Shown here: one piece after another, positions 38,701-48,093 of the stretch
Layout of the letters: the number at the start of each line of letters is the position of its first letter
How positions within the stretch are numbered: position 1 is the first letter of the stretch
Source: an uncultured Rhodospirillales bacterium
Lineage (GTDB): Bacteria; Pseudomonadota; Alphaproteobacteria; Acetobacterales; Acetobacteraceae
Assembly: GCA_903928895.1 (NCBI GenBank)
Contig: CAIYSR010000101.1
Span: 1-50,465, forward strand
Direction of reading: 5' to 3'
Length of the DNA stretch: 50,465 nt
Notes under the pieces: generated by a model
What the model saw: only the letters and a program-made list of their open reading frames with translations
Told to the model about the DNA's origin: nothing
Database searches by the model: none
Position numbers and translations under genes: made by a program

Positions 38701-41700
38701 CGGCAACACCGCCACGATCGATCTGGTCGTGAACGGCGGGCTCGTGATCGGTTCAGGCAGCGCCCCGGGCGTGCTCGGTGCCGGGCGGGTCAACCTGCTG
38801 GCGAGCGGCTTCATCAGCGAACCCGCGGGGGCGATCCGCGCCAACCTGCTGACCGGCCCGGCGCCTGGCCTCGCCGTCACCACGGCGACCGCGGTGCAGC
38901 TTGGCGGCGCCAATCAAGTGACCCAGATCGGCGGCTTTACCGCCGTGGGGGACCTGTTGATCGCCAACACCCGCTCCATCGTCATCAAGGGCACCCTGCA
39001 AGCCGGCGCCGGGCCGGGCAACGCTGGCGGCAATACCGCGACGCTGGAACTCGATACGCAAGGTGACCTACAGATCGGCCAGACCGGCGGCGCGGCCGTG
39101 CTGAGCGGGGGCACCGTCGCGCTCGTCGCCGGTGGCACCATCAGCCAGCCCAACGGGCAAGTCCTCGCCGGACTTCTTCTGGGCCCCGGAGCGGGCACTG
39201 CCATCGCCCAGGCTGCGGCGGTGCAGCTCGATGGCATCAACGTCATCAACCGGCTCGGTCGCTTTGCCACCACCGGTGCCTTCATCCTGGCCGATGGCGG
39301 CGCCCTCGCGGTGACCGGCACGGTCGCGGCCGGCGCATCGCTGACGCTTGCGGCGGGCGGCGACCTCATGATCGGCCAGGGCGGGGCTGCCGGGCTGCTT
39401 TCGGCCGCCGCCGTCTCGCTGCTTGCCCCGGGCACCATCGCGGAGGCGGCCAATGGGGCGATCCTGGCTGACCTGCTGAGCGGACCCGGCACCGCCACGT
39501 CGTATCGCGCTTCCGCTGTGAGCCTGGTTGGCGCGAACCAAATCGCCCGGCTTGGCGGCATCGTCGCCGCCGGCGACCTCGTACTCCATGATCAGGCGTC
39601 GCTGATCGTGGTGGGCAACCTGGTCGCCGGCGCCGCGACCCCGGCGGGTGCGGCCAACACCGCGCTGCTGGGCCTCGCTGTGACCGGTGACCTCGCGCTC
39701 GGAGCGGCCGCCACACCCGTGCGGCTCAGCGGCGGCACCATCGCGCTCGGCGCCGGCGGCACCATCTCGGCGCCTGCTGGCGTCCTCTCCGCGAGCCTGC
39801 TGACCCAATACCTTCCCGCCGGTTTCGCTGCCCTGCCGACGCGCATCGATCTCGCCGGCGCCAACACCCTGGCGGTGGTCGGCCCACTGTCCAGCCGCGG
39901 CGATCTGACCGTCGCAAGCACAACCGCGCTCACCACCGCCGGGACTGTCAGCGCAGGCGGCGTGCTGGCGCCCGATCCCGCCAATACCGGCGTACTCACC
40001 CTGGCCGTGGGAGGCGATATCGCCATCGGCGGGCCGCTGCGCCCCGCGGTGTTGAGCGCCGGCACCGTCGTTTTGCGCGGCGCCGGACGGATCGACGAAC
40101 CCAATGGCGCCATCCTGGCCAATCTCCTGCAACTGCCCGCCCCCGGCCAGCCGCAGCCGAGTGCGGCCCGGATCGTGCTCGGCGGCAACAACCAGCTCAC
40201 TCGGCTCGGCGCCGCGAGCGCCGCGGGCGACATCGTCGTCAATGCCAGAGGCTCCCTCGCGGTGACCGGAACGCTCCAGGCGGGGGGGGGCATCGTCCTG
40301 ATCGTGGGCAGCGACCTGGCAATCGGCGCACCGATAATTGCCGGCAGCGTGCTGCTCGGGGCCGGCGGCACCATCAGCGAGCCCGGCGGCCTGATCGCGA
40401 CCGCCTATCTCGTCGGGCCCGATGCCGCGCACCCGGCCGCCGCCGCCATGCTGACCGGGGGCAACCGCATCGATGCACTCGGCGATTTCACCGCCACCGG
40501 CGCCATGACACTGACCGACAGCACCGCCCTCGCGATTGGCGGACGGGTAACCGCCGGCATGCTATCCCTCGGCGCCGGCGGTCCGATCACCCTGGCGGGC
40601 AGCCTGACCGCGGGCAGTGTGGCGCTGTCCACCGCGGGCACCATCGCCGAGCTTGCCTCGGGCAGCGTCGTGACGGGGTGGCTCAGCGGCCCCAATCCGC
40701 TCGCCACGATCCCGGCTGCGGCGGCTGTGATCCTGACCGGTCGCAATCGCATATCCATGCTCGGCCCGCTGGCGGCCACCGGCGACATCGCATTGGCCAA
40801 CGGCAGCGACCTCGTCATCGCCGGCACGGTCACCGCGCGTGACCCACTGGCCGCAGGCGGCGCCCCATCACACGTCGCCATCGCCGTCGCCGGGGGCAGC
40901 CTCTCCCTTGGGATACCCGGCAGCGCCGGCGTGCTCGACGCGGGGATCGTTGCCATCGCGGCGCAAAGCGGCATTACCGCCCCCAATGGGCGCATCATCG
41001 CCGGACTGTTGACCGATCAGACCGGAATCGCGAGCAGCCCGACATCGGCTGCAATCGCGCTGACCGGCGCCAACCAGATCGACAGCATGGGCCAGATCGC
41101 CACGACAACCGGCCCGCTCCGGCTCACCGTGACCGGCGACCTCGCCGTCGCCGGGCCGGTGACCGCCGCCGGCACGCTCACGCTCGCCAGCACCGGCGGC
41201 GCGGTCTTCCAGAGCGGCGGCATCGTGGTCGTCCCAGCCCTGTCCGGTGCCGCCGCCTCTGCCTTCCTTTTCGAGGCGCCGGGCAACCGGATCGACGTCC
41301 TGGGTGCGATCCAAGCGGGGAGCCGGGTCGTGCTGCAGAACAGCGCCGTGCTCACCGTCGGTGGCCCGGTCACGGTTGGCAGCGACGGCAGTATCGCCCT
41401 GGCGGCGCCAGCCCTGATCCTCGGCGGTGTGATGACCGCACCCGGCGCCGCGGGCCAACTGGTGCTCAACGCGACCGCCGGCGGCATCGTGCAGACCGGC
41501 GGCGGGCTGGACGTGACCCTGCTCGCCGCCAGTGCTGCTCTCGGCATCGCCCTGGACAATACGGCGGCGGCCAATCACATCGCCGTCGCCACCACGTTGC
41601 GGGCAGACGGCGGCGCGCTCGGCGTCGCGAACCAGAGCGCCCTGTTCGTCACCGGCAGTGTACGTGGCCTCGGCGTGGTCAGCCTGGCCAGCGCGGTCGA

Positions 41701-42544
41701 TCTCGATCTCGGGGGCGCCGCGGTCGTGACGACGAACATCCCGGCTGCCGGCACGAGCGTCGGTTTTGCCTCGCCCGAGAGCAATACCGGAAGCGTCCAG
41801 CTCGCGGCCGGTCGCAACGTCGGGATACAGCCGGGAGCGTTGGTCCGCGCCGCCCTCGTCTCCGCCACGGCGGGGGGCGCGGTGTTGGACAGCGGCGAGA
41901 TCGCCGCCAACCTGATACAGTTCGGCGGCCTCGGTGGCGCCCCGGTGACGCTGGCCGCGCTCGGCAACGGGGCTTGGCTTTCGGCCGGCGGGGGCAGCTT
42001 TGCCGGCCCTCTGAGTCCGACGCGCTGGCCGACGCCAACCAGCGCCGGTGGCGGCGTGTTCGTCAATGCCGTGAATTTCAGCGTTGCCGGCACCGCCATG
42101 CTGGTCAACGCCTGGGGACAATCCGCCCCGCTGTTCCGGCTCGACCTGGCCGGTGCTGGATCCCTGGATGCCATGGGCGGATTATGGGCGAAGACCGCCA
42201 CCGTGTTTTTCAACCTCGGCCGCCACGCCAGCCTGTCCGGCCATCTCGATGCCGCCGCCCTTTACGTGGCCTATCCCCGGGGCGGGGAAGGGGCAGCGGA
42301 GCTGTCAGGCACGCTGCGCGGCGTCGGCGGGCAGGCGGCGGCACAGATCGCCGTCATCCAACCCGCGCCCAACGCGGTCTACCGGCTCAACGGCTGCGCC
42401 ATTGCTTCGGTCTCCTGCTTCGTGGTCAGCACCGAGCGCCTGCCGCAGACCGTGCCGACCCGAGATCTCGATATCCGTCCCGCGCGCGACACCACCGATG
42501 ACACCGAGGTGCTGTTGCCCAACGTTTCGCGGCGGGATCTCTGA
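35765..42544 (+). CDS. Filamentous-hemagglutinin-like exoprotein (TpsA)
   Basis: A 2259-residue secreted beta-helix protein starting at GTG 35765. After a signal peptide (SVLLALPAMA-DPA), residues about 35-190 form the TPS domain that TpsB reads: GGSVAAGTATINR, QGSVRAVIDWTGFDVGAGQSV, NRVSTASPSQIAGRISANG and VVIENRSGVVFTGSAEID. A long Gly/Ala/Thr-rich helix follows; between 38286 and 41170 about nine 90-110-residue repeats recur. The C-terminus (YRLNGCAIASVSCFVV) has two Cys and no toxin-like domain that I recognise, so an adhesin or biofilm role is likelier than contact-dependent inhibition. Confidence 0.92.
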   Translation: MKPLPPFRSTLRRTLTLTTALGSVLLALPAMADPAAGARPQGGSVAAGTATINRGATETRVTQGSVRAVIDWTGFDVGAGQSVTFVQPGAQSVVLNRVSTASPSQIAGRISANGQVVIENRSGVVFTGSAEIDAQALVVSAAGITNSAFMAGSTRFDQPARPGAEVVNQGRITVREAGLVALVAPSVRNSGVIEARAGRVILAGAETHAVDLYGDGLLSIETAASAATVRNTGRISADGGRVLLTVAQADGIVTGLVEAGGQISARTNKTGSGSVAIRATGGSVVVDGRVLASGRSDGQRGGTIEIAATGTVTLGAQARLDASGAAGGGRIAIGEAQGLTATVTQIQPGARIAADAARQGNGGTIRVMSSRQTSAAGAISARGGAAGGAGGTIEVSGAGGLALTASLDAGAPKGMAGTVLIDPQDLVILSGGGAGLFIPAGGGGSLGAADNGGSATPVTATLDPAVLSGLTGTVVLQAARDLTVLSALNSAATSLSLQAGRNLAVNAPVGLTGGGTLSLAAATAGFAGMPGYDAGGTAGSLTIGATGGIAAPGARVLLSAGSGGIASSAAIDAGSLVLATTGGGAVNIPTIISAGTVSIPQAGAVSLGGANRIGTLTGIQSSGGIILRDSVALLLQGPVTATGAGNAVSLRSADGIRVAPGGAVTADGLVILTAQPTPGAGAGTIWTQGAITSLQDSVLLAAGRGGLAIGAPVTAGAGQVVSMIGDAYVNTAPVSNTISAPGGTIAIAPFSAGGAFVLGPGGVLGLAGTTGMTASVLVPGGILLPGGGAAVPVAGSIVVTGFDAAGIPVLHLATRGAVTQTAPLVNVARLEIDAASVTLAAANTIATLGATTVGGDLLIATAQGLAVAGAVGAASIRLEVDGGLAIGQPGTPGTLNSARVALIASGTISEPNGAITAGLLLGPQAGDAHPHAATALLRGDNAVTTLGAFTVLGDFALVNNTDLAIAGAVVAGTVPAPAIGNTATIDLVVNGGLVIGSGSAPGVLGAGRVNLLASGFISEPAGAIRANLLTGPAPGLAVTTATAVQLGGANQVTQIGGFTAVGDLLIANTRSIVIKGTLQAGAGPGNAGGNTATLELDTQGDLQIGQTGGAAVLSGGTVALVAGGTISQPNGQVLAGLLLGPGAGTAIAQAAAVQLDGINVINRLGRFATTGAFILADGGALAVTGTVAAGASLTLAAGGDLMIGQGGAAGLLSAAAVSLLAPGTIAEAANGAILADLLSGPGTATSYRASAVSLVGANQIARLGGIVAAGDLVLHDQASLIVVGNLVAGAATPAGAANTALLGLAVTGDLALGAAATPVRLSGGTIALGAGGTISAPAGVLSASLLTQYLPAGFAALPTRIDLAGANTLAVVGPLSSRGDLTVASTTALTTAGTVSAGGVLAPDPANTGVLTLAVGGDIAIGGPLRPAVLSAGTVVLRGAGRIDEPNGAILANLLQLPAPGQPQPSAARIVLGGNNQLTRLGAASAAGDIVVNARGSLAVTGTLQAGGGIVLIVGSDLAIGAPIIAGSVLLGAGGTISEPGGLIATAYLVGPDAAHPAAAAMLTGGNRIDALGDFTATGAMTLTDSTALAIGGRVTAGMLSLGAGGPITLAGSLTAGSVALSTAGTIAELASGSVVTGWLSGPNPLATIPAAAAVILTGRNRISMLGPLAATGDIALANGSDLVIAGTVTARDPLAAGGAPSHVAIAVAGGSLSLGIPGSAGVLDAGIVAIAAQSGITAPNGRIIAGLLTDQTGIASSPTSAAIALTGANQIDSMGQIATTTGPLRLTVTGDLAVAGPVTAAGTLTLASTGGAVFQSGGIVVVPALSGAAASAFLFEAPGNRIDVLGAIQAGSRVVLQNSAVLTVGGPVTVGSDGSIALAAPALILGGVMTAPGAAGQLVLNATAGGIVQTGGGLDVTLLAASAALGIALDNTAAANHIAVATTLRADGGALGVANQSALFVTGSVRGLGVVSLASAVDLDLGGAAVVTTNIPAAGTSVGFASPESNTGSVQLAAGRNVGIQPGALVRAALVSATAGGAVLDSGEIAANLIQFGGLGGAPVTLAALGNGAWLSAGGGSFAGPLSPTRWPTPTSAGGGVFVNAVNFSVAGTAMLVNAWGQSAPLFRLDLAGAGSLDAMGGLWAKTATVFFNLGRHASLSGHLDAAALYVAYPRGGEGAAELSGTLRGVGGQAAAQIAVIQPAPNAVYRLNGCAIASVSCFVVSTERLPQTVPTRDLDIRPARDTTDDTEVLLPNVSRRDL
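38286..41170 (+). repeat. About nine diverged repeats inside tpsA
   Basis: Each unit has a GTISEPNGAI.A.LL.GP segment, a GAN.I..LG.F..TGD block and a LAV.GTV.AG turn, at roughly 38476, 38806, 39130, 39427, 39750, 40080, 40370, 40640 and 40970. Spacing is 270-330 bp. The copies are far apart at DNA level, so the array is old. Confidence 0.75.
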
Positions 42545-42680
42545 GCCCGGGATTCGCCATCCGGACGTGATCCGGCCCACCGCCGGCTTGCGCCGGACGT
42601 GCCATTGCGTAGGTTGGGCAGGCAGCACGGAGCGGGATATTTCAAACTCATCACCACGGATCGGGCTGGTGAACGGTGGG

Positions 42681-45600
42681 GTGCCTGTGCCGCGGCGCCG
42701 CCGCGCGTGCCTGCCGATTGCGCTCGCCTGGGTGTTGGGCCTGTTGACGGCGTGCGCCACCCCCCCGCCGGAGGCCTATCTCGCGACACAATCCGTCGCT
42801 CTCGCCGATCTCGTCCCGGTGGGCGAGAACACCGCCGGCGAGACCTGCGGGCACAGCGTCGCGCCGCCCGGCGGAGCGGTCGACATCTACTGCGGCACCT
42901 GGGTGCAGCCGAGCGCGCGGCTGCATGTGCTCCCGATTGCACCGCTGGCGCAGGTGATGGCCACCAGCGGCTGGCGCCTGGCCCTGGATGTCCGCTTCGC
43001 CTGCACCGCGCCGACCGAGACCGCTGTTCTCGGCGGCGTGCCGGCCCTGGCGATGCAATGCACCCGGCGGCTCGGCGGCTGGCCCCACGTGGCCCTGGTC
43101 GCCGCCGTCGACGGGCAGGTCTGGGCGGCGGACGGGGTGCTCCCGGCACTGCCGGTGATGGAGCGCGCGATCGGGTTGCTCACCGGCCGGCTTCGTGCGG
43201 GCGCCACGCCGCCCGCTTCGTCCACCCTCGCCGTGTTCGCCGAGCGTCTCGCCGCGCGGGCCTTCGGTGCCGGCGATATCGGCCAGTACGACCAGCTCAT
43301 CGAGGCCGGCACCCGCGCTAATCTTGCCGACGAGCCCGCGCAGGCCGAGGCTGCCTTCCGCGGTGCGCTCGCCGTCCAGGAGCGCGCACTCGGCCGTGAC
43401 AACCCCAATATCGTCACGCCGCTGACCTATCTCGGCCTGCAACTCTCCAACCAGGAGCGTCGGCAGGAGGCCGAGCAGATGTTCGCACGCGCCGCTGCCC
43501 TGGTCCGTGGCGCGGCCGACCCGGTGGCCCCGGCGCGTTTGGCCCACTACCGGGCGCTGCACATGCTCAACCAGGGCGATCCGGTGGCGGCCCTCGCGCT
43601 GCTCGATCAGGCCGAAGGCGAATACCGGCGCTTCGTGCCCGCCGATAGCCAAACCGCGACTGCGCGTCCGGCCACCTCGCGCTTCGCCCGCAACGGGCCC
43701 GCCGGGCTGTCGGACCTGCTGCCCTCGCGCGAACTGGTGACGGATCCGGTCGCCCGCTCGGCATTGTTCGGGCTGGTCGAGGTGCGGCGCTATCGCGGCC
43801 TCGTGCTGCGCGATCTCGGCCGCACGGCGGAAAGTGCGACCGCGCTGCGCGAGGCGGCCGAACTCGCCCGCGGCAACGGTCTGACCCAGCCGCTGCTCCT
43901 GGCCCGGCTGTACCGCAGCGGCGCGATGACCGAGGCCGCGGCCGGCCGGCACGCGCGGGCCAGCGATGATCTCGAGCGCGCCGTCGTCGCCTTCGACCGC
44001 GTGCTGCCGGAAAGCCGGCCGGCGGCCACCACGCGCATGGTGCGCGCCCGCCAGCTCGCACTTGCCGGGGACACCGACGCCGCCCTGGCGGAGTGCCGCG
44101 CCGGAGTGCGTATCCTCACCCTGCTCAAGACCGGCACCGACCCTGACTTCGCCGCCGGCTGTCTCGATATCTTCGCCTCCGTTGCCGAGCGCCGGCCCGA
44201 TGCCCGGCAGGGGCTTTACGCCGAGATGTTCGCGGCCGCCCAGGTCGCGCAGGGTGGCATCACCAGCCAACAGATCGCCCAGGCGACCGCGCGGCTCGGC
44301 GCAAACGCCCGCGATCCCCGCGTCGCCGATGCCATTCGTGCCCGCCAGGATGCCGGGGGCGCCCTGGCCGATCTCTATCGCCGGCGCGATGATGCGCAGC
44401 AACGCACCGCCGGGCGCATGACGGCCGAGCTCGCAGCAATCGACGCCGAGATCACCGCGGTGCAGGCGGGCCTCGCCGAGGCCGATTCCGCGCTCCAGGC
44501 CGCCGCCCCGAATTATGGCCAGCTCGTACAGCAGGTGGTGACGGCACCGGATGTGCAGGCCCTGCTTCGCCCGGGTGAGGCCTTCGTCGGCATGACCCTG
44601 AACGCCGATGCAGGCTGGTTGTTTCTGCTGCGCCGCGAGCGGCTTGCGGTGGCGCGGATCGGGGGCGGTCTGGCTCCGATCGGTGCGCTGGTGCGGCGCA
44701 TCCGCATCTCCATCGAGGGCGACGGCGACGAATTGCCGGAGTTCGACACCGAGGCCGCGCATCTGCTGTACGACGCCACCGTGGCCGGCGTGGAAGGTGA
44801 ACTGGACGGGGTCACAGCGCTCGCGATCGCCCCGGTCGGGCCGCTGCTGGCGCTGCCGTTCGATGTGCTGTTGAGTGCCCCGGCGAAGCCCGACGCTCTG
44901 GCCACCGCGCCTTGGCTGCTGCGCCGTTTCAGCCTCGCCCATGTCCCCTCGGCCGGCAACTTCGTTTCGTTGCGACGGATCGCCGGCGGTTCGCGCGCGG
45001 CGCGGCCGTGGTTTGGATTCGGCGAATTCCACCCCATCACCGCCGCCCAGGCGCGCCGCAGCTTCGCGGGTCGGGAATGCGCCTCCAGCGCCGAGTTGCT
45101 GACCCGGCTGTCGCCGCTGCCCTTCGCCAAGCGCGAGTTGGAGGCGGCCCGGCTGCTGCTCGGGGCGGCGGCCAGCGACGAACTGCTGGGCGAGGACTTC
45201 ACCGCGGCCAACGTATTGGGCCGCGATCTGCGCGACTACCGGGTGCTGCAATTCTCCACCCATGCCCTGCTGCCCTCGGAGATCGCCTGCCAGACCGAAC
45301 CGGCGATCGTGACCTCGGTGCCCGCCGGGGCGATCGATGCGGGCGGCGCGCTGCTGACGGCCTCGCAGGTGGCGGGAATGAACCTCGATGCCGATCTGAT
45401 CATCCTGTCCGCCTGCAATTCAGGTGGGCCGGGCGGCACCGTGGCGGGCGAAAGCCTTTCCGGCCTGGCGCGCAGCTTCTTCTATGCCGGTGCCCGCGCC
45501 TTAATGGTGACGCACTGGGCGGTGAACGACCAGACCGCCGCCTACCTGGTGGCCGATACCATGCGGCGCCTGCGCGACCGGCCCGATTTCGGCATCGCCG

Positions 45601-45743
45601 AAGCCCTGCGTGCCGCCGAGCTTGGCCTGCTCGACGGCGCCGGCAAGGATTTGAACCCTGACGTCGCCCATCCCTTCTACTGGGCGCCGTTCGCCGTGAT
45701 CGGCGAGGGCAGCGGACGGTTGAGCGGAGTGATCAGGCGGTAG
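42681..45743 (+). CDS. CHAT-domain cysteine protease lipoprotein with TPR region
   Basis: A 1020-residue protein. The N-terminus VPRRRRACLPIALAWVLGLL runs into the lipobox LLTAC with Cys25, so it should be lipidated and face the periplasm or surface. TPR-like helices lie around 205-300 (QAEAAFRGALAVQERALG, EQMFARAAAL) and a coiled coil near 560-610. The CHAT peptidase closes the protein: catalytic His861 in LQFSTHALL and Cys912 in LIILSACNSGG, with FFYAGARALMVTHWAVND after it. The start is uncertain (GTG 42669, 42681 or 42687). It follows tpsA by 136 bp with no terminator, so it is probably part of the operon. Confidence 0.88.
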   Translation: MPVPRRRRACLPIALAWVLGLLTACATPPPEAYLATQSVALADLVPVGENTAGETCGHSVAPPGGAVDIYCGTWVQPSARLHVLPIAPLAQVMATSGWRLALDVRFACTAPTETAVLGGVPALAMQCTRRLGGWPHVALVAAVDGQVWAADGVLPALPVMERAIGLLTGRLRAGATPPASSTLAVFAERLAARAFGAGDIGQYDQLIEAGTRANLADEPAQAEAAFRGALAVQERALGRDNPNIVTPLTYLGLQLSNQERRQEAEQMFARAAALVRGAADPVAPARLAHYRALHMLNQGDPVAALALLDQAEGEYRRFVPADSQTATARPATSRFARNGPAGLSDLLPSRELVTDPVARSALFGLVEVRRYRGLVLRDLGRTAESATALREAAELARGNGLTQPLLLARLYRSGAMTEAAAGRHARASDDLERAVVAFDRVLPESRPAATTRMVRARQLALAGDTDAALAECRAGVRILTLLKTGTDPDFAAGCLDIFASVAERRPDARQGLYAEMFAAAQVAQGGITSQQIAQATARLGANARDPRVADAIRARQDAGGALADLYRRRDDAQQRTAGRMTAELAAIDAEITAVQAGLAEADSALQAAAPNYGQLVQQVVTAPDVQALLRPGEAFVGMTLNADAGWLFLLRRERLAVARIGGGLAPIGALVRRIRISIEGDGDELPEFDTEAAHLLYDATVAGVEGELDGVTALAIAPVGPLLALPFDVLLSAPAKPDALATAPWLLRRFSLAHVPSAGNFVSLRRIAGGSRAARPWFGFGEFHPITAAQARRSFAGRECASSAELLTRLSPLPFAKRELEAARLLLGAAASDELLGEDFTAANVLGRDLRDYRVLQFSTHALLPSEIACQTEPAIVTSVPAGAIDAGGALLTASQVAGMNLDADLIILSACNSGGPGGTVAGESLSGLARSFFYAGARALMVTHWAVNDQTAAYLVADTMRRLRDRPDFGIAEALRAAELGLLDGAGKDLNPDVAHPFYWAPFAVIGEGSGRLSGVIRR

Positions 45744-45786
45744 GACGGCGTTGATGCGTCTTTCTCAGAAAAACGGTCTGCACGAC

Positions 45787-46467
45787 CTACCCGTTTTGCG
45801 CTTTGACGATCTCGCGCAGCTTTGCGTTGGTGCCGTTGAGGTCCGGCAGGCGGGCGCCCTTGGCGACCTCCTTCAGGCGCGGCCCCTCGGCAGCCTGCAT
45901 GGCGATCGCCCGCTCCGCCGCTGCCCTGATGGTGGTCGCGACCGGGGGCAGCACCAGAATGCCGTTTTCGTCGCACAGGACCGCGTCGCCCGGATTGACC
46001 ACCACACCGCCGATGGAGACGGGGACGCAGAACTGGCCCTGCTGGAAGATCACCTTGGTCGTGATCGCGGACAGCCCGCGTGACCAGACCGGGACCTGGT
46101 AGTCGCGGATTTCCTGGATGTCGGTGGTGACGCCATCGACGATGATGGCTTTGCAGCCGGCCGCCTTGGCGGCAAAGGCGACGCCGCCGCCCACCGCGGC
46201 ATGGCGGGTATCCCCGGCGCGGTCGATCAGCAGGATATCGCCGGGGCGAAGCTGGCCGAGGGCGTAGTGGACGATGGTGCTGTCATTGGCGGCGCAGCGC
46301 ACGGTGACGGCGGTGCCGGCGATGCGGGGCACCTGCCAGCGGGCGGTGATCGCAGGGTCGGCGAAGCCGGTATGCAGGAAATGCCCGATCGTGGCCGGCT
46401 CGGCGCGCGCGAGCAGGTCGATCAGGGCGGGATCGATCTGGGAGGGAAGATCATTGAGAATGAACAT
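45787..46467 (-). CDS. RraA/HMG-CHA aldolase family protein
   Basis: A 226-residue member of the RraA fold, which includes regulators of RNase E and 4-hydroxy-4-methyl-2-oxoglutarate or oxaloacetate aldolases/decarboxylases. Signature segments are ATIGHFLHTGF, AGTAVTVRCAAND, GDILLIDRAG, HAAVGGGVAFAAKAAGCKAIIVDG and NPGDAVLCDENG. The DG...D site and the metal-binding Asp favour an enzyme over a regulator. It is the last gene of the minus-strand transporter operon, suggesting that it handles the imported carboxylate. AGGAGCC precedes ATG 46467. Confidence 0.85.
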   Translation of the reverse strand: MFILNDLPSQIDPALIDLLARAEPATIGHFLHTGFADPAITARWQVPRIAGTAVTVRCAANDSTIVHYALGQLRPGDILLIDRAGDTRHAAVGGGVAFAAKAAGCKAIIVDGVTTDIQEIRDYQVPVWSRGLSAITTKVIFQQGQFCVPVSIGGVVVNPGDAVLCDENGILVLPPVATTIRAAAERAIAMQAAEGPRLKEVAKGARLPDLNGTNAKLREIVKAQNG

Positions 46468-46486
46468 CTTACAGGCTCCTGTTGGA

Positions 46487-47272
46487 TCAGCGGCCGAGCG
46501 CGCGGGCGAGGCCGAGGGCGCGTTCGAGGATGAGAACGATGGCGAGCGTGAACACCACCAGCAACGCCGATACCGCGGCGACGAGCGGATCGGTGCGACT
46601 CTCGACATAGTGGAACAAGGCGACGGGCAGGGTGGTAAGTTGCGGCCCGACGACGAAGAGCGAGATCACCACCTCGTCGAACGAGACCAGGAAGACGATG
46701 GCAGTGGCCGCGGCGACGCCCGGCAGCATCAGCGGCAACGTGACCCGGCGAAACACCGGCCAGGGTGCGGCGCCGAGCGAGGCGGCCGCCTCCTCGACGG
46801 CGGGCGGCAGAGTGGCCACCGCGGTCATCAGCACCCGAATTGCATAGGGCAGGGCGACCAGCAGATGGGCCAGCAGCAGCCCGGGCCAGGAGCCCAGCAG
46901 TCCGTAACTCACGAAAACGATGAGCAAGGCCAGCGCCAGGACGATGGTCGGGAGCAGCAGCGGCGCGCTCAGCAGGGCCACCATTGCGGCCTGGCCCGGG
47001 AATTGGCCGCGCGCCAGTACCAGGGCCGCCGGCAGGGCCAACGCGAGCGCGGCGCCACAGACGAGAACCGCGAGCAAAAGACTGTTGCGGGCGGCCTCGA
47101 GCAGGCCGGTATCGCGGGCGAGGGCGATGTACCACCGGGTGGAAAAGCCCGAGGGCGGCCAGACCAGGAAGGCGTCGGCCGAGAACGACATCGGGACCAC
47201 CAGCAGCACCGGCGCCAGCAGGAACAGGAACAGCACCGAGATCATTATACGATATAACAATCGCCCCATCAT
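46487..47272 (-). CDS. ABC transporter permease, PotC-like
   Basis: A 261-residue inner-membrane permease with six hydrophobic segments and the EAA loop that docks the ATPase (VEEAAASLGAAPWPVFRRVTLPL). It resembles the PotC subunit of spermidine/putrescine-type importers. Start ATG 47272 overlaps the stop of the second permease by 4 bp. The neighbours give a full set: binding protein, ATPase, PotB-like and PotC-like permeases. Confidence 0.92.
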   Translation of the reverse strand: MMGRLLYRIMISVLFLFLLAPVLLVVPMSFSADAFLVWPPSGFSTRWYIALARDTGLLEAARNSLLLAVLVCGAALALALPAALVLARGQFPGQAAMVALLSAPLLLPTIVLALALLIVFVSYGLLGSWPGLLLAHLLVALPYAIRVLMTAVATLPPAVEEAAASLGAAPWPVFRRVTLPLMLPGVAAATAIVFLVSFDEVVISLFVVGPQLTTLPVALFHYVESRTDPLVAAVSALLVVFTLAIVLILERALGLARALGR

Positions 47273-48093
47273 CCCTCCACCCTGCGCAGGACGCGGCCAT
47301 AGAGCATGAGCGCGGCGCCGAACACCGCCAGCGACAGCACCGACAGCGCCGCGGCGACCGGCCAGTTCAGGGTGACGATGGCCTGGTCATAGATCTCGGT
47401 CGCCAGCAGGATCACCCGTCCGCCACCGAGCAGTTTGGGCGTGATGAAGCTCGACACCGTCAGCACGAAGGCGAGCAGACAGCCAAGCAACACGCCGGGG
47501 AGGCTCAGCGGCAGCACCACGCGGATGAACACCCGCCAGGACGGCGCCCCGAGACTGGCGGCGGCCTCCTCCAGCGCGGCGTCCAGGCGGCCGAAGCCCG
47601 CGAGGAGGCAGAGGATCATGGTCGGCATCAGGATTTCGACCAGGGCGATCCCGACGCCGGTGGTGTTGAACACCATGCGCGGCGGCTTCATGCCGAGGCC
47701 GCGCAGGACCGCGGCGACGAGGCCGTTGTCGCCAAGGATCACGATCCAGCCATAGGTCCGCACCACGGCGGAGACCAGCAAGGGAGAGATGCAGGCCACC
47801 ACCAGCAGGCTGCGCCAGCGCGGCGCGGCGCGGTGGACGAACAGGGCCAGGGGATAGGCCGCGAGCAGGGTCGCCAGGGTGACCGGGATGGCAAGGCCGA
47901 TACTGCCGGTGACAAGTTCGAGGTAATAGGGATCCTTCAGCAGGCCCTGCCAGGTTGCGAGGGTCAACCCGTCGCCGATGCTGCCGCCCGCGCGCGCCTC
48001 CCGGAACGAGAGGGCGGCAAGATTGAGCATCGGCGCCAGGAACACCGCGAAATTCACCAGCAGCGCCGGGCCGAGGAAAAGGCGGGGCGTCAT
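47269..48093 (-). CDS. ABC transporter permease, PotB-like
   Basis: A 274-residue permease with six membrane segments and the EAA motif LEEAAASLGAPSWRVFIRVVLPL. It belongs to the PotB/HisM class. Several longer frames are open upstream, but ATG 48093 overlaps the ATPase stop by 4 bp and gives a proper first helix (LFLGPALLVNFAVFLAPML). Confidence 0.92.
   Translation of the reverse strand: MTPRLFLGPALLVNFAVFLAPMLNLAALSFREARAGGSIGDGLTLATWQGLLKDPYYLELVTGSIGLAIPVTLATLLAAYPLALFVHRAAPRWRSLLVVACISPLLVSAVVRTYGWIVILGDNGLVAAVLRGLGMKPPRMVFNTTGVGIALVEILMPTMILCLLAGFGRLDAALEEAAASLGAPSWRVFIRVVLPLSLPGVLLGCLLAFVLTVSSFITPKLLGGGRVILLATEIYDQAIVTLNWPVAAALSVLSLAVFGAALMLYGRVLRRVEG

Noticed and set aside
35765-42544. 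TpsA as a contact-dependent inhibition toxin (CdiA)
   Set aside because: No VENN/pretoxin motif, no C-terminal nuclease-like domain and no small immunity gene behind it; the next gene is the CHAT lipoprotein.
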